Of a stretch of DNA of 64,000 nucleotides, positions 51,084 to 60,182 are shown piece by piece. Below the pieces are notes generated by a model. That model saw only the letters and a program-made list of their open reading frames with translations, did no database searches and was not told where the DNA came from. Position numbers and translations under genes: made by a program. Numbering within the stretch: position 1 is the first letter of the stretch; every line of letters starts with the position of its first letter. Source of the stretch: Pseudomonas fluorescens (GTDB taxonomy: Bacteria; Pseudomonadota; Gammaproteobacteria; Pseudomonadales; Pseudomonadaceae); the NCBI RefSeq assembly GCF_001307275.1, contig NZ_CP012831.1:5076501-5140500 (forward strand), written 5' to 3'.

Positions 51084-51111
51084 GCATGCACTGAGCAGGC
51101 GGTTGCCTAGG

Positions 51112-52131
51112 TCAAACCTTGACGATCCAACCCGCCGGCGCTTCCACGTCGCCGGTCTGCACGCCGGTCAGCTCCTTGTAGAGCTTCTGGGTGATCGGGC
51201 CGACTTCGGTTTCACTGTGGAACACGTGCAGCTTGTCCTTGTAGCTGATGCCGCCAATCGGGGTGATCACCGCCGCGGTACCGCAGGCACCGGCTTCCTT
51301 GAAGTCCGACAGCTTGTCGATGAACACGTCGCCTTCGATCACTTCCAGGCCCAGGCGCGATTTGGCCAGTTCGATCAATGACAGGCGAGTGATGCCCGGC
51401 AGGACCGAAGGGGATCTTGGGGTGACGAATGTGTTGTCGTGGGTGATGCCGAAGAAGTTGGCCGAGCCGACTTCCTCGATTTTCGAATGGGTCATCGGGT
51501 CCAGGTAGATGCAGTCGGCGAAACTGGCCTTCTTGGCCTGGGAGCCGGGCATCAGGCTGGCGGCGTAGTTGCCACCGACCTTGGCCGCACCGGTGCCTTG
51601 CGGGGCGGCACGGTCGAAGCTGGAGATCAGGAAGTTGTGCGGGGTCAGGCCGCCCTTGAAGTAGGCGCCGACCGGGATGCAGAAAATCGAGAAGATGAAC
51701 TCGGGTGCGGTGCGCACGCCGATGTTGTCACCCACGCCGATCACGAACGGGCGCAGGTACAGCGCGCCGCCGGTGCCATAAGGCGGGATGAAGCGCTCGT
51801 TGGCGCGGACCACTTGCTTGCAGGCTTCGACGAACTGCTCGGTCTCGACCTGCGGCATCAGCAGGCGAGCACAGCTGCGCTGCATGCGGGCGGCGTTCTG
51901 GTCCGGGCGGAACAGGTTGATCGAACCGTCCTTGCAACGATAGGCCTTCAGGCCTTCGAAGCACTGCTGACCGTAGTGCAGGGCCGTGGAACCTTCGCTG
52001 ATGTGCAGCACGTTGTCGTCGGTCAGGGTGCCCGCGTCCCAGGCGCCATCGCGCCAGTGCGACAGGTAGCGCTTGTCGGTCTTGATGTAGTCAAAGCCCA
52101 GTTTGTCCCAATTGATGCTCTCGTTACCCAT
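51112..52131 (-). CDS. ilvE: Branched-chain amino-acid aminotransferase
   Basis: Transaminates Val, Leu and Ile with 2-oxoglutarate, the step that supplies keto acids to the bkd operon next door. 339 residues, class IV PLP fold type. Family parts: GTGGALYLRPFVIGVGDNIG, GGNYAASLMPGSQAKKASFA, IEEVGSANFFGI and GTAAVITPIGGI. The cofactor Lys (SQAKKASF region) and the GTAAV loop are in place. Immediately upstream on the same strand lies the bkd cluster, but REP DNA between them suggests separate transcripts. Confidence 0.95.
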   Translation of the reverse strand: MGNESINWDKLGFDYIKTDKRYLSHWRDGAWDAGTLTDDNVLHISEGSTALHYGQQCFEGLKAYRCKDGSINLFRPDQNAARMQRSCARLLMPQVETEQFVEACKQVVRANERFIPPYGTGGALYLRPFVIGVGDNIGVRTAPEFIFSIFCIPVGAYFKGGLTPHNFLISSFDRAAPQGTGAAKVGGNYAASLMPGSQAKKASFADCIYLDPMTHSKIEEVGSANFFGITHDNTFVTPRSPSVLPGITRLSLIELAKSRLGLEVIEGDVFIDKLSDFKEAGACGTAAVITPIGGISYKDKLHVFHSETEVGPITQKLYKELTGVQTGDVEAPAGWIVKV

Positions 52132-52273
52132 GACACCCTCTATTTCTTAACAACCGTCGAAACGGTTCAAGGCTTCTGACGTTTTTTGGATGGGGACAAC
52201 AATACTTCATTCCGGGGCTGTTTCGCAGCCCGCACGACAAGGTGCAGACAGATAAATGATGGTGTTCTTGAAA

Positions 52274-52355
52274 ATCGCGAGCAAGCTCGCTCCCACATGG
52301 GATTACGTTCCGATGAACGACCGTTATCACCTGTGGGAGCGAGCTTGCTCGCGAT
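52274..52355. repeat. REP pair between ilvE and lpdV
   Basis: Elements at 52274-52296 and 52333-52355. It marks the gap between ilvE and the bkd operon. Confidence 0.85.
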
Positions 52356-52388
52356 AGGGTCCTCACTCACACCATCAACTCTCCTGAA

Positions 52389-53774
52389 TCACAGATGCAA
52401 CGCATGCCCCAACGCCCGCAACGCCGCTTCCTGCACGGCCTCGCCCAGGGTCGGATGGGCGTGGATGGTGCCGGCGATGTCCTCCAGGCGCGCGCCCATT
52501 TCCAGGGACTGGCCGAATGCCGTGGACAGCTCCGACACGCCGACGCCGACCGCTTGCCAGCCTACGATCAGGTGATTGTCCCGGCGCGCCACGACCCGGA
52601 CGAAACCGCTTTTTGATTCCAGGGTCATGGCCCGACCGTTGGCGGCGAACGGGAAGCTCGAAACCAGGCAGTCCAGCCCGGCAGCCTTGGCCTCGTCCGG
52701 CGTCTTGCCGACCACCACCAGTTCCGGGTCGGTGAAGCACACCGCGGCGATGGCGGTCGGGTTGAACTCCCGATGCTGGCCGGCGATCAGCTCGGCGACC
52801 ATTTCGCCCTGGGCCATGGCCCGGTGGGCGAGCATCGGTTCGCCGCTCAGGTCGCCGATGGCCCAGACGTTGCGCATGCTGGTCTGGCAACGACTGTCGA
52901 TTTTCACCGCCGAACCGTTCATCGCCAGGTCCAGCGCTGCAAGGTTCCAGCCCTGGGTGTTGGGTTTGCGCCCGACCGCTACCAGCACCCGATCGGTCTC
53001 CAGGTTCAGCGTGTCGCCATTGGGATCGCGCACTTGCAAGGTGCTGGCCTGGGCATCGAACCCTTCGACGCTATGCTTGAGGTACAGCTTCACGCCCAGT
53101 TGCTTGAGCGCCTCGTGCACCGGTTGCGTCAGCTCGCCGTCGTAAGCTGGCAGGATCCGCTCCTGGGCCTCGACCACGCTGACCTCGGCGCCGAGCTTGC
53201 GATAGGCGATGCCCAGCTCCAGGCCGATGTAGCCACCACCGACCACCACCAGGTGCTTGGGCACCGAGGTGGGGGCGAGGGCTTCGGTGGAGGAAATGAT
53301 TGGCCCGCCCAGTGGCAGCATCGGCAGGTTGACGCTTTTCGAACCGGTGGCCAGCAGCAGGTGTTCGCATTGGATGCGGGTATCGCCGACCTCGACCGTC
53401 TTGCCATCGATCACCTTGGCCCAGCCATGAATGACCTGGACCTTGTGCTTTTTCAGCAATGCCGCGACGCCGGTGGTCAGGCGATCGACGATACCGTCCT
53501 TCCATTCCACGCTCTTGCCGATGTCCAGCGTTGGCGCCGCCACCGTGATGCCCAGGGCCGAGCCCTGGCTGTGATGTCGGGTCTGGTGGAACTGCTCGGC
53601 CACATGGATCAACGCCTTGGACGGGATGCAACCGATGTTCAGGCAGGTGCCGCCCAACGCTTGGCCTTCCACCAGGATGGTCGAGATGCCCAATTGCCCG
53701 GCGCGGATCGCCGCCACATAGCCGCCGGGGCCGCCGCCGATGATCAGCAGCGTGGTGTTCAAAGTCTGTTGCAT
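52389..53774 (-). CDS. lpdV: Lipoamide dehydrogenase of the branched-chain complex (E3, LPD-Val)
   Basis: 461 residues, pyridine-nucleotide disulfide oxidoreductase that reoxidises the lipoyl arm of BkdB. FAD-binding GGGPGGYVAAIRAGQLG, redox pair Cys44/Cys49 (GGTCLNIGCIPSKALIH), NAD-binding GGGYIGLELG, FAD signature near 300 and the C-terminal HAHPTLGEAVQEAAL interface. Last gene of the bkd operon, 3 bases after bkdB. It is the bkd-specific E3, distinct from general dihydrolipoamide dehydrogenase. Confidence 0.94.
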   Translation of the reverse strand: MQQTLNTTLLIIGGGPGGYVAAIRAGQLGISTILVEGQALGGTCLNIGCIPSKALIHVAEQFHQTRHHSQGSALGITVAAPTLDIGKSVEWKDGIVDRLTTGVAALLKKHKVQVIHGWAKVIDGKTVEVGDTRIQCEHLLLATGSKSVNLPMLPLGGPIISSTEALAPTSVPKHLVVVGGGYIGLELGIAYRKLGAEVSVVEAQERILPAYDGELTQPVHEALKQLGVKLYLKHSVEGFDAQASTLQVRDPNGDTLNLETDRVLVAVGRKPNTQGWNLAALDLAMNGSAVKIDSRCQTSMRNVWAIGDLSGEPMLAHRAMAQGEMVAELIAGQHREFNPTAIAAVCFTDPELVVVGKTPDEAKAAGLDCLVSSFPFAANGRAMTLESKSGFVRVVARRDNHLIVGWQAVGVGVSELSTAFGQSLEMGARLEDIAGTIHAHPTLGEAVQEAALRALGHALHL

Positions 53775-53777
53775 ACC

Positions 53778-55046
53778 TTACTCCACGAACAGGGTGGCGG
53801 GTTGTTCGAGCAAGCCGCGCAGGGCCTGGATGAATTGCGCCGCGTCCATGCCGTCGACCACCCGGTGATCGAAGGAGCTGGAGAGGTTCATCATCTTGCG
53901 GATCACGATCTGACCCTTGATCACCATGGGCCGCTCGACGATTTTGTTCACGCCGACAATCGCCACTTCCGGCAGGTTCAGCACCGGCGTGCTGACGATG
54001 CCGCCGAGGGCACCGAGGCTGGTCAGGGTGATGGTCGAGCCGGACAGTTCATCGCGACTGGCCTTGCCCGTGCGCGCTGCTGTGGCCAGGCGGGCGATTT
54101 CCGCCGCGCTGTCCCACAGGGTACGGGCTTCGGCGTGACGCACCACCGGCACCATCAGGCCAACGTCGCTCTGGGTGGCGACGCCCACATGCACCGCGCC
54201 TGAGCGATTGATGACCTGGGCTTCGTCGTCGTAGCGCGCATTCATCTGCGGAAAGTCCCGCAGGGCCACGACCAGGGCGCGGACCAGGAACGGCAGCAAA
54301 GTCAGCTTGCCGCGACTGGCGCCGTGTTTTTCATTCAAGTGAACCCGCAGCTCTTCCAGGGCCGTGACGTCGATTTCCTCGACGTAGCTGAAATGGGCCG
54401 CGCGTTGGGTCGCTTCCTGCATGCGCTGGGCGATCTTGCGGCGCATGCCGATCACCGGGATCTGCTGCTCGTCGTGGCGTTCGGCATAACCCGAACCGCC
54501 CTTGGCCTGGGACGACGGCCCCTGGGCCAGGTAGGCTTCGAGGTCTTCGTGCAGGACCCGTCCGGCCGGGCCGCTGCCCTGGACCAGACGCAATTGAATG
54601 CCCAGGTCCAGCGCGTGTTTGCGCACGGCCGGCGAGGCCAGAGGACGCTCGTCGGGATCGCGGGCCACCGGGGCTTGCGGCGCCGGGCGAGGGGCGGCGG
54701 TCTTTTCCAGCACCGGTTCAGGCGTGGCCACTGGCGCCGGCTTCGGCGCCTGCGCAGCCGCCGCGGCGGGAGCCGGTTGTGCCGATTCTTTCAAGTTACC
54801 CGCACCTTCGACTTCAATGCGGATCAGTTCGCTGCCCACCGCCATGACTTCACCCGGCTCGCCGCCCAGGGCGATGACCCGGCCATGCACCGGCGAAGGG
54901 ATGTCCACCATCGCCTTGTCGGTCATGACATCGGCGAGTACCTGGTCTTCGACCACCATGTCGCCGACCTTGACGTGCCACACCGACAATTCAACTTCGG
55001 CGATGCCTTCGCCAATGTCCGGCATCTTGATAACGTGCGTGCCCAT
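53778..55046 (-). CDS. bkdB: Branched-chain acyltransferase E2 (BkdB)
   Basis: 422 residues, the acyl transferase core of the branched-chain 2-oxo acid dehydrogenase. N-terminal lipoyl domain with the modified Lys44 (DVMTDKAMVDIPSPV), Ala/Pro linker (about 95-135), E1/E3-binding domain (SPAVRKHALDLGIQLRLVQG) and catalytic domain with HRVVDGMDAAQF (the HxxxDG active site). The start abuts the bkdA2 stop. Confidence 0.95.
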   Translation of the reverse strand: MGTHVIKMPDIGEGIAEVELSVWHVKVGDMVVEDQVLADVMTDKAMVDIPSPVHGRVIALGGEPGEVMAVGSELIRIEVEGAGNLKESAQPAPAAAAAQAPKPAPVATPEPVLEKTAAPRPAPQAPVARDPDERPLASPAVRKHALDLGIQLRLVQGSGPAGRVLHEDLEAYLAQGPSSQAKGGSGYAERHDEQQIPVIGMRRKIAQRMQEATQRAAHFSYVEEIDVTALEELRVHLNEKHGASRGKLTLLPFLVRALVVALRDFPQMNARYDDEAQVINRSGAVHVGVATQSDVGLMVPVVRHAEARTLWDSAAEIARLATAARTGKASRDELSGSTITLTSLGALGGIVSTPVLNLPEVAIVGVNKIVERPMVIKGQIVIRKMMNLSSSFDHRVVDGMDAAQFIQALRGLLEQPATLFVE

Positions 55047-56105
55047 TCAGACCTCCATGACCCGTTTCAACGCCGCGCCCACTCGGGACGGCCCAGGGAA
55101 ATACGCCCACTCCTGCGCATGCGGGTAGGGGGTGTCCCAACCGGTGACACGCTCGATGGGCGCTTCCAGGTGGTGGAAGCAGTGTTCTTGCACCAACGAC
55201 ACCAGTTCGGCGCCGAAACCGCAGGTGCGGGTGGCTTCGTGGACGACCACGCAACGGCCGGTCTTCTTCACGGATTTGACGATGGTCTCAAGGTCCAGCG
55301 GCCAGAGGCTGCGCAGGTCGATGACTTCGGCGTCGATGCCGGTTTCTTCGGCCGCCACTTGGGAAACGTAGACCGTGGTGCCGTAGGTGAGAATTGTCAC
55401 GTCCTTGCCCGGACGGGTGATGGCGGCGACGTCCAGCGGTACGGTGTAGTAACCGTCCGGAACCTGGGCCGAGGGGTGTTTCGACCACGGGGTTACCGGG
55501 CGGTCGTGGTGGCCGTCGAACGGGCCGTTATACAGGCGCTTGGGTTCGAGGAAGATCACCGGGTCATCGTTTTCGATGGAGGCGATCAGCAAGCCCTTGG
55601 CGTCGTAGGGGTTGGATGGCATCACGGTGCGCAGGCCGCAGACCTGGGTGAACATCGCCTCGATGCTCTGGCTGTGGGTCTGGCCGCCGTAGATGCCGCC
55701 GCCGCAGGGCATGCGCAGGGTCATCGGCGCGGTGAACTCGCCGGCCGAGCGATAGCGCAGGCGCGCCGCCTCGGAAATGATCTGGTCCGACGCCGGGTAG
55801 ACGTAGTCGGCGAACTGGATCTCGGCCACCGGCCGCAGCCCGTAGGCGCCCATGCCCACCGCCACGCCGACGATGCCGCTTTCGGAAATCGGTGCGTCGA
55901 ACACCCGCGAGGTGCCGTATTTGTTCTGCAGGCCTTCGGTGCAGCGGAACACGCCGCCGAAGTAGCCCACGTCCTGGCCGAACACCACGACGTTGTCGTC
56001 GCGCTCGAGCATCACGTCCATGGCCGAGCGCAGGGCCTGGATCATGGTCATGGTGGTAGTGGTCATGGCGGTGTCCAACGCAATATTGTTGTTGTGATCG
56101 TTCAT
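55047..56105 (-). CDS. bkdA2: Branched-chain 2-oxo acid dehydrogenase E1 beta (BkdA2)
   Basis: 352 residues from the ATG at 56105, which follows the bkdA1 stop by one base and carries GGGGAT upstream. An in-frame ATG at 56066 would give the 339-residue length known from P. putida. Contains the E1-beta signatures (AMDVMLERDDNVVVFGQDVG, GQTHSQSIEAMF, NPYDAKGLLIASI). Pairs with BkdA1 to form the thiamine-dependent decarboxylase. Confidence 0.95.
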   Translation of the reverse strand: MNDHNNNIALDTAMTTTTMTMIQALRSAMDVMLERDDNVVVFGQDVGYFGGVFRCTEGLQNKYGTSRVFDAPISESGIVGVAVGMGAYGLRPVAEIQFADYVYPASDQIISEAARLRYRSAGEFTAPMTLRMPCGGGIYGGQTHSQSIEAMFTQVCGLRTVMPSNPYDAKGLLIASIENDDPVIFLEPKRLYNGPFDGHHDRPVTPWSKHPSAQVPDGYYTVPLDVAAITRPGKDVTILTYGTTVYVSQVAAEETGIDAEVIDLRSLWPLDLETIVKSVKKTGRCVVVHEATRTCGFGAELVSLVQEHCFHHLEAPIERVTGWDTPYPHAQEWAYFPGPSRVGAALKRVMEV

Positions 56106-56106
56106 G

Positions 56107-57342
56107 TCAGATCCCCAACTGCTGACGCTGGCGCTTCAAGTGCTCCGGCATCTCTTTGTAGACGTCTTCGAACATGGTCGCGGCGCTGGGAATCTGCCCG
56201 CCGGCGAGGGTGCCGTACTGTTCGGCTTCCTTCTGCGCGGCGATCACCTCGGCTTCGAGTTCGGCGCTGACCGCCGCATGTTCCTCTTCGGACCACTGGC
56301 CGATCTTGACCATGTGCTGTTTGAGGCGGGCAATCGGATCGCCCAGCGGGAAGTGGCTCCAGTCGTCGGCGGGGCGGTATTTGGAGGGATCGTCCGAGGT
56401 GGAGTGCGGGCCGGCGCGGTAGGTGACCCATTCGATCAGCGCCGGGCCGAGGTTGCGGCGGGCACGTTCGGCGGCCCAGCGCGAGGCGGCGTAGACCGCC
56501 ATGAAATCGTTGCCATCGACACGCAGGGAGGCGATACCGCAACCGACGCCGCGTCCGGCGAACGTCGTGGCTTCACCGCCGGCAATGGCCTGGAAGGTGG
56601 AGATCGCCCACTGGTTGTTGACCACGTTGAGGATCACCGGCGCCCGGTAGACGTGGGCGAAGGTGAGGGCGGTGTGGAAGTCCGATTCGGCGGTGGCGCC
56701 GTCACCGATCCAGGCCGAGGCGATCTTGGTGTCGCCCTTGATCGCCGAGGCCATGCCCCAGCCCACGCCCTGGATGAATTGCGTGGCGAGGTTGCCGGAA
56801 ATGGTGAAGAAACCGGCGTCCTTGACCGAGTACATGATCGGCAATTGCCGGCCCTTGAGCGGATCGCGCTCGTTAGACAGCAGTTGGCAGATCAGGTCCA
56901 CCAGCGGCACCTCGCGGGCCATCAGGATGCTTTGCTGGCGGTAGGTGGGGAAGCACATGTCGTCGATGTTCAACGCCAGGGCCTGGGCGCTGCCGATGGC
57001 TTCTTCGCCAAGGCTTTGCATGTAGAACGACATCTTTTTCTGGCGTTGGGCGACCACCATGCGGTTGTCGTAGATGCGCGTCTTGAGCATGGCACGCATG
57101 CCTTTGCGCAGGATCTCGACGGGAATGTCCGCCGCCCAGTCGCCCAAGGCATTGCCCTGGTCATCGAGCACGCGGATCAGGCTGCGGGCCAGGTCGGCGG
57201 TGTCGGCGGGTTCGACGTCGATGGGAGGTTTGCGCACTGTGCCGGCATCGGACAGATGCAGGTAGGAAAAGTCGGTCTTGCAGCCGGGACGGCCCGAGGG
57301 TTCGGGGACGTGCAGGCGTAGCGGTTCGTACGCTGGGTTCAT
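56107..57342 (-). CDS. bkdA1: Branched-chain 2-oxo acid dehydrogenase E1 alpha (BkdA1)
   Basis: 411 residues (P. putida 410). Thiamine diphosphate-binding motif GDGATAESDFHTALTFAHVY...NNQWAIS (GDG-x-NN pattern). Phosphorylation-loop region YRAGPHSTSDDPSKYRP. First gene of bkdA1-A2-B-lpdV, divergent from bkdR (192 bases between). Expression is expected to be induced by branched-chain amino acids through BkdR. Confidence 0.96.
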   Translation of the reverse strand: MNPAYEPLRLHVPEPSGRPGCKTDFSYLHLSDAGTVRKPPIDVEPADTADLARSLIRVLDDQGNALGDWAADIPVEILRKGMRAMLKTRIYDNRMVVAQRQKKMSFYMQSLGEEAIGSAQALALNIDDMCFPTYRQQSILMAREVPLVDLICQLLSNERDPLKGRQLPIMYSVKDAGFFTISGNLATQFIQGVGWGMASAIKGDTKIASAWIGDGATAESDFHTALTFAHVYRAPVILNVVNNQWAISTFQAIAGGEATTFAGRGVGCGIASLRVDGNDFMAVYAASRWAAERARRNLGPALIEWVTYRAGPHSTSDDPSKYRPADDWSHFPLGDPIARLKQHMVKIGQWSEEEHAAVSAELEAEVIAAQKEAEQYGTLAGGQIPSAATMFEDVYKEMPEHLKRQRQQLGI

Positions 57343-57534
57343 GGCTTTCTACGCTCGATCTTGTGAATTTCTTGTAGTGGGCGCGCTAGCTGACGAATGT
57401 CCCCGGGTAGGGGAAATTGTCCTACAACAATCATAGGCTCGACGAAGAAGAATATTTTTCTCTGTTAGCTTGCTGTTCAGATCATTTGCAGATAAAAAAT
57501 CTGCACAACGATAAAAAACAGGATTATTTGTCTC

Positions 57535-58023
57535 ATGCGTAAATTGGATCGCACCGACATCGGCATTCTGAACAGCCTTCAGGAAAACGCCCGCATCACC
57601 AACGCCGATCTCGCCCGTTCGGTCAATCTGTCGCCGACGCCGTGCTTCAACCGGGTCCGGGCGATGGAGGAGTTGGGCGTGATCCGCGAGCAGGTCACGC
57701 TGCTGGATGCCGACCTGCTGGGGTTGCACGTCAACGTGTTCATCCATGTGAGCCTGGAGAAGCAGGTGGAGGAAGCGTTGCAGCACTTCGAGGAGGCGAT
57801 TTCCGACCGGCCGGAGGTGATGGAGTGCTACCTGATGGCCGGCGATCCGGACTACCTGATCCGCGTGCTGGTGCCGACCATCCAGTCGCTGGAGCGGTTC
57901 ATGATGGACTTCCTGACCAAGGTCCCGGGGGTGGCGAACATCCGTTCGAGCTTTGCCCTCAAGCAGGTGCGCTACAAGACCGCGCTGCCGTTGCCGGCCA
58001 ATGGGCTGACCTTGGGAACCTGA
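57535..58023 (+). CDS. bkdR: Lrp/AsnC-family activator BkdR
   Basis: 162 residues (P. putida BkdR 161). N-terminal helix-turn-helix (RKLDRTDIGILNSLQENARI, NADLARSVNLSPTPCFNRVRA) and C-terminal RAM effector domain (LEKQVEEALQHFEEAISDRP, VMECYLMAGDPDYLIRVLVP). In P. putida, BkdR with valine binds the divergent bkd promoter region and activates it. The AT-rich 192-base gap here (57343-57534) is the corresponding site. Confidence 0.95.
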   Translation: MRKLDRTDIGILNSLQENARITNADLARSVNLSPTPCFNRVRAMEELGVIREQVTLLDADLLGLHVNVFIHVSLEKQVEEALQHFEEAISDRPEVMECYLMAGDPDYLIRVLVPTIQSLERFMMDFLTKVPGVANIRSSFALKQVRYKTALPLPANGLTLGT

Positions 58024-58049
58024 GGCTCATTGTTGCCTGATCCACTGCC

Positions 58050-58124
58050 ATCGCGAGCAAGCTCGCTCCCACACTGGATTGGTGGTGTTAATCAATCCCC
58101 TGTGGGAGCGAGCTTGCTCGCGAT
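58050..58124. repeat. REP pair downstream of bkdR
   Basis: Elements at 58050-58072 and 58102-58124, between convergent bkdR and the MBL gene. Confidence 0.85.
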
Positions 58125-58150
58125 GAGGCCATCACATTCAGTACAAGCTT

Positions 58151-59014
58151 CTAAAGCTGATTGATCGGAATCTTCAGGTACGTCACGCCATTGTCCTCGG
58201 CCGGCGGCAGATGGCCGGCCCGCACATTCACCTGGATCGCCGGCAACAGCAGCGTCGGCATGCCCAGCGTCTTGTCGCGCTGGGTACGCATGGCCACGAA
58301 CGAAGCTTCATCGATGCCATCGCGGACATGAATGTTGTGCTGGCGCTGCTCGCCCACGGTGCTCATGCAGTGGGGCTCGCGTTCCTCCGGTGGATAGTCG
58401 TGGCACACGTACAGCCGCACTCCGGCGGGGAAGGCCAGCAGCTTGCGGATCGAGGCGTAGAGCTGATGGGCATTGCCGCCGGGGAAGTCGCAACGGGCGG
58501 TGCCTACGTCGGGCATGAACAGCGTGTCGCCCACCAGGATCACGTCGCCATCGATCAGGTAAGCCATGTCCGCCGGGGTGTGGCCGGGCACGTGCAGGGC
58601 GGTGGCCTTGAGGTTGCCAATGAGGAAGGACTCGTCGGCGGCGAACAGGTGATCGAACTGCGAGCCGTCCACCGCGAATTGCGGTTCGAGGTTGAACAGC
58701 GCCTTGAAGACGCTCTGGACCTGGTTGATGGACTGGCCGATGGCAATCTTGCCGCCCAGTTTCTGGCGCAGGTAGGGCGCGGCCGACAAGTGGTCGGCGT
58801 GGGCATGGGTTTCCAGTAGCCATTGCACGTTCAATCGGTGTTCGCCCACGAAGTCGATCACCCGGTCGGCCTGTTCGGTGGCGGTGCGTCCCGACGTCGG
58901 GTCGTAGTCGAGCACTGGATCGACCACCGCGCATTGCCCCCCGTCGTGCTCGAAAATGACGTGGGTATAGGTCTTTGAGGCGGGGTCGAGAAAGCTTTGG
59001 ATCTGCGCGGGCAT
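58151..59014 (-). CDS. MBL-fold hydrolase, persulfide-dioxygenase-like
   Basis: 287 residues from the ATG at 59014 (MPAQIQSFLDPASKTYTHVI); the extension to 59092 is doubtful. Metallo-beta-lactamase fold with HxHxDH (LLETHAHADHLSAAPYLRQK), HVPGHTPADMAYLIDGD, the metal Asp in DVILVGDTLFMPDVG and VCHDYPPEER. ETHE1/Blh-like glutathione-persulfide dioxygenases have this order. Divergent from a TauE/SafE exporter, the pairing seen in sulfide/persulfide detoxification operons. No BigR-type regulator is seen between. Confidence 0.85.
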   Translation of the reverse strand: MPAQIQSFLDPASKTYTHVIFEHDGGQCAVVDPVLDYDPTSGRTATEQADRVIDFVGEHRLNVQWLLETHAHADHLSAAPYLRQKLGGKIAIGQSINQVQSVFKALFNLEPQFAVDGSQFDHLFAADESFLIGNLKATALHVPGHTPADMAYLIDGDVILVGDTLFMPDVGTARCDFPGGNAHQLYASIRKLLAFPAGVRLYVCHDYPPEEREPHCMSTVGEQRQHNIHVRDGIDEASFVAMRTQRDKTLGMPTLLLPAIQVNVRAGHLPPAEDNGVTYLKIPINQL

Positions 59015-59050
59015 GACAGCGAACCTGTGCGGGAAGAGCTCATGAAAGGG

Positions 59051-59090
59051 GGCTGCTACGCAGCCCAGCGGGAGCAAGCGCCCTCGCCAC
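59051..59090. repeat. Second-family REP-like element upstream of the MBL gene
   Basis: ggctgctacgcagcccagcg followed by ggagcaagcgccctcgccac, related to the pair at 45921-46050. Confidence 0.55.
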
Positions 59091-59221
59091 ATACCAATCT
59101 AAAATAGCTTGTTGCAACGCTTGGGACTTACAACATATGGTCCGCAGCTTAGTGAGGGCCAAGGCGTCCTGCAAATGCGATCGCACCTGCCAACAGGTGT
59201 GCGCGGCTTGAGAGAACCTGA

Positions 59222-60022
59222 ATGTTACTGGCAAGTTTTTTTGGTGTGGTCATGGGCTTGCTCCTTGGCCTGACGGGGGCGGGCGGCGGCATCCTGGCGG
59301 TGCCGGCGTTGGTGTTGGGCCTGGGCTGGAGCATGACCCAGGCCGCGCCGGTGGCGTTGTTCGCGGTGGGTAGCGCGGCGGCGGTGGGGGCCATCGACGG
59401 GCTGCGCCATGGCCTGGTGCGCTACCGTGCGGCCCTGCTGATCGCACTGCTGGGCGCGGTGTTTTCGCCGCTGGGCATCTACCTCGCCCACCAGCTCTCG
59501 GAAAAAATCCTGATGATGCTGTTCAGCCTGCTGATGGTGCTGGTGGCGGCGCGCATGTTGCGTCGCGAAACGCCGCAAGTGGGGCCCAGTGATCATGGCG
59601 CCGCCAGTTGGGGCCAGAAAAACTGCATGCTCGACCGCCAGACCGGCCGCCTGGCCTGGACGCCTCGTTGCACCGCCACGCTGTCGGCATTGGGCGCAGT
59701 GACCGGTATGGTCTCGGGGTTGCTCGGCGTGGGGGGCGGCTTCCTGATCGTGCCGGCGTTCAAGCAACTGACCGATGTGCAGATGCGCGGGATCGTCGCG
59801 ACGTCCTTGATGGTCATCAGCCTGATTTCGTTGATTGGCGTGGTGGGCGCGTTTCATGCCGGGGTGAGCATCGACCGGGTAGGGATGGCGTTCATTGCGG
59901 CGAGCATCGTCGGGATGGTGCTCGGGCGGCGAGTGGCAGCCAAGGTTCCGGCCCGGGCGCTGCAAGTGGGGTTCGCCGGGGTGTGCCTGGGGGTAGCGTT
60001 GTTCATGTGGGTGCGGGCGTAG
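59222..60022 (+). CDS. Sulfite exporter TauE/SafE family protein
   Basis: 266 residues, about eight predicted helices in two related halves: LLGLTGAGGGILAVPALVLG in the first and VSGLLGVGGGFLIVPAFKQL in the second (glycine-rich pair typical of TauE/SafE). Inner membrane. Divergent from the MBL-fold gene with about 207 bases between, suggesting joint regulation and export of a sulfur oxyanion such as sulfite. Substrate inferred from family and neighbour. Confidence 0.88.
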   Translation: MLLASFFGVVMGLLLGLTGAGGGILAVPALVLGLGWSMTQAAPVALFAVGSAAAVGAIDGLRHGLVRYRAALLIALLGAVFSPLGIYLAHQLSEKILMMLFSLLMVLVAARMLRRETPQVGPSDHGAASWGQKNCMLDRQTGRLAWTPRCTATLSALGAVTGMVSGLLGVGGGFLIVPAFKQLTDVQMRGIVATSLMVISLISLIGVVGAFHAGVSIDRVGMAFIAASIVGMVLGRRVAAKVPARALQVGFAGVCLGVALFMWVRA

Positions 60023-60077
60023 CCGCCCTGAACCGGGCCGCGGGAGGCCTTACCGTTCGTCGAAACTCCCCACCTAC

Positions 60078-60093
60078 CTGTTAGTTCCGACAG
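60078..60093. promoter_or_regulatory. CTGTTA-N4-CGACAG element upstream of the giant repeat gene
   Basis: Same 6-4-6 layout as the sites at 32216 and 38383, with one change in each arm. Over the longer stretch cctgt-x-ag...gacagtag it agrees with the 32216 site at about 17 of 22 positions. It lies 89 bases before the ATG at 60183. Confidence 0.5.
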
Positions 60094-60182
60094 TAGCCGA
60101 TCCGGCTCATGTGGTGCCAAATCCGACCTATCGCGTCGCGATCTGAAAAGCCACCGCATCGTGCTGGATAAAGGAACTGGCC

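Noticed and set aside
54324..56270. 648-residue plus-strand ORF across bkdB and bkdA2
   Set aside because: Antisense to two confidently identified genes, composition typical of GC-rich shadow frames.
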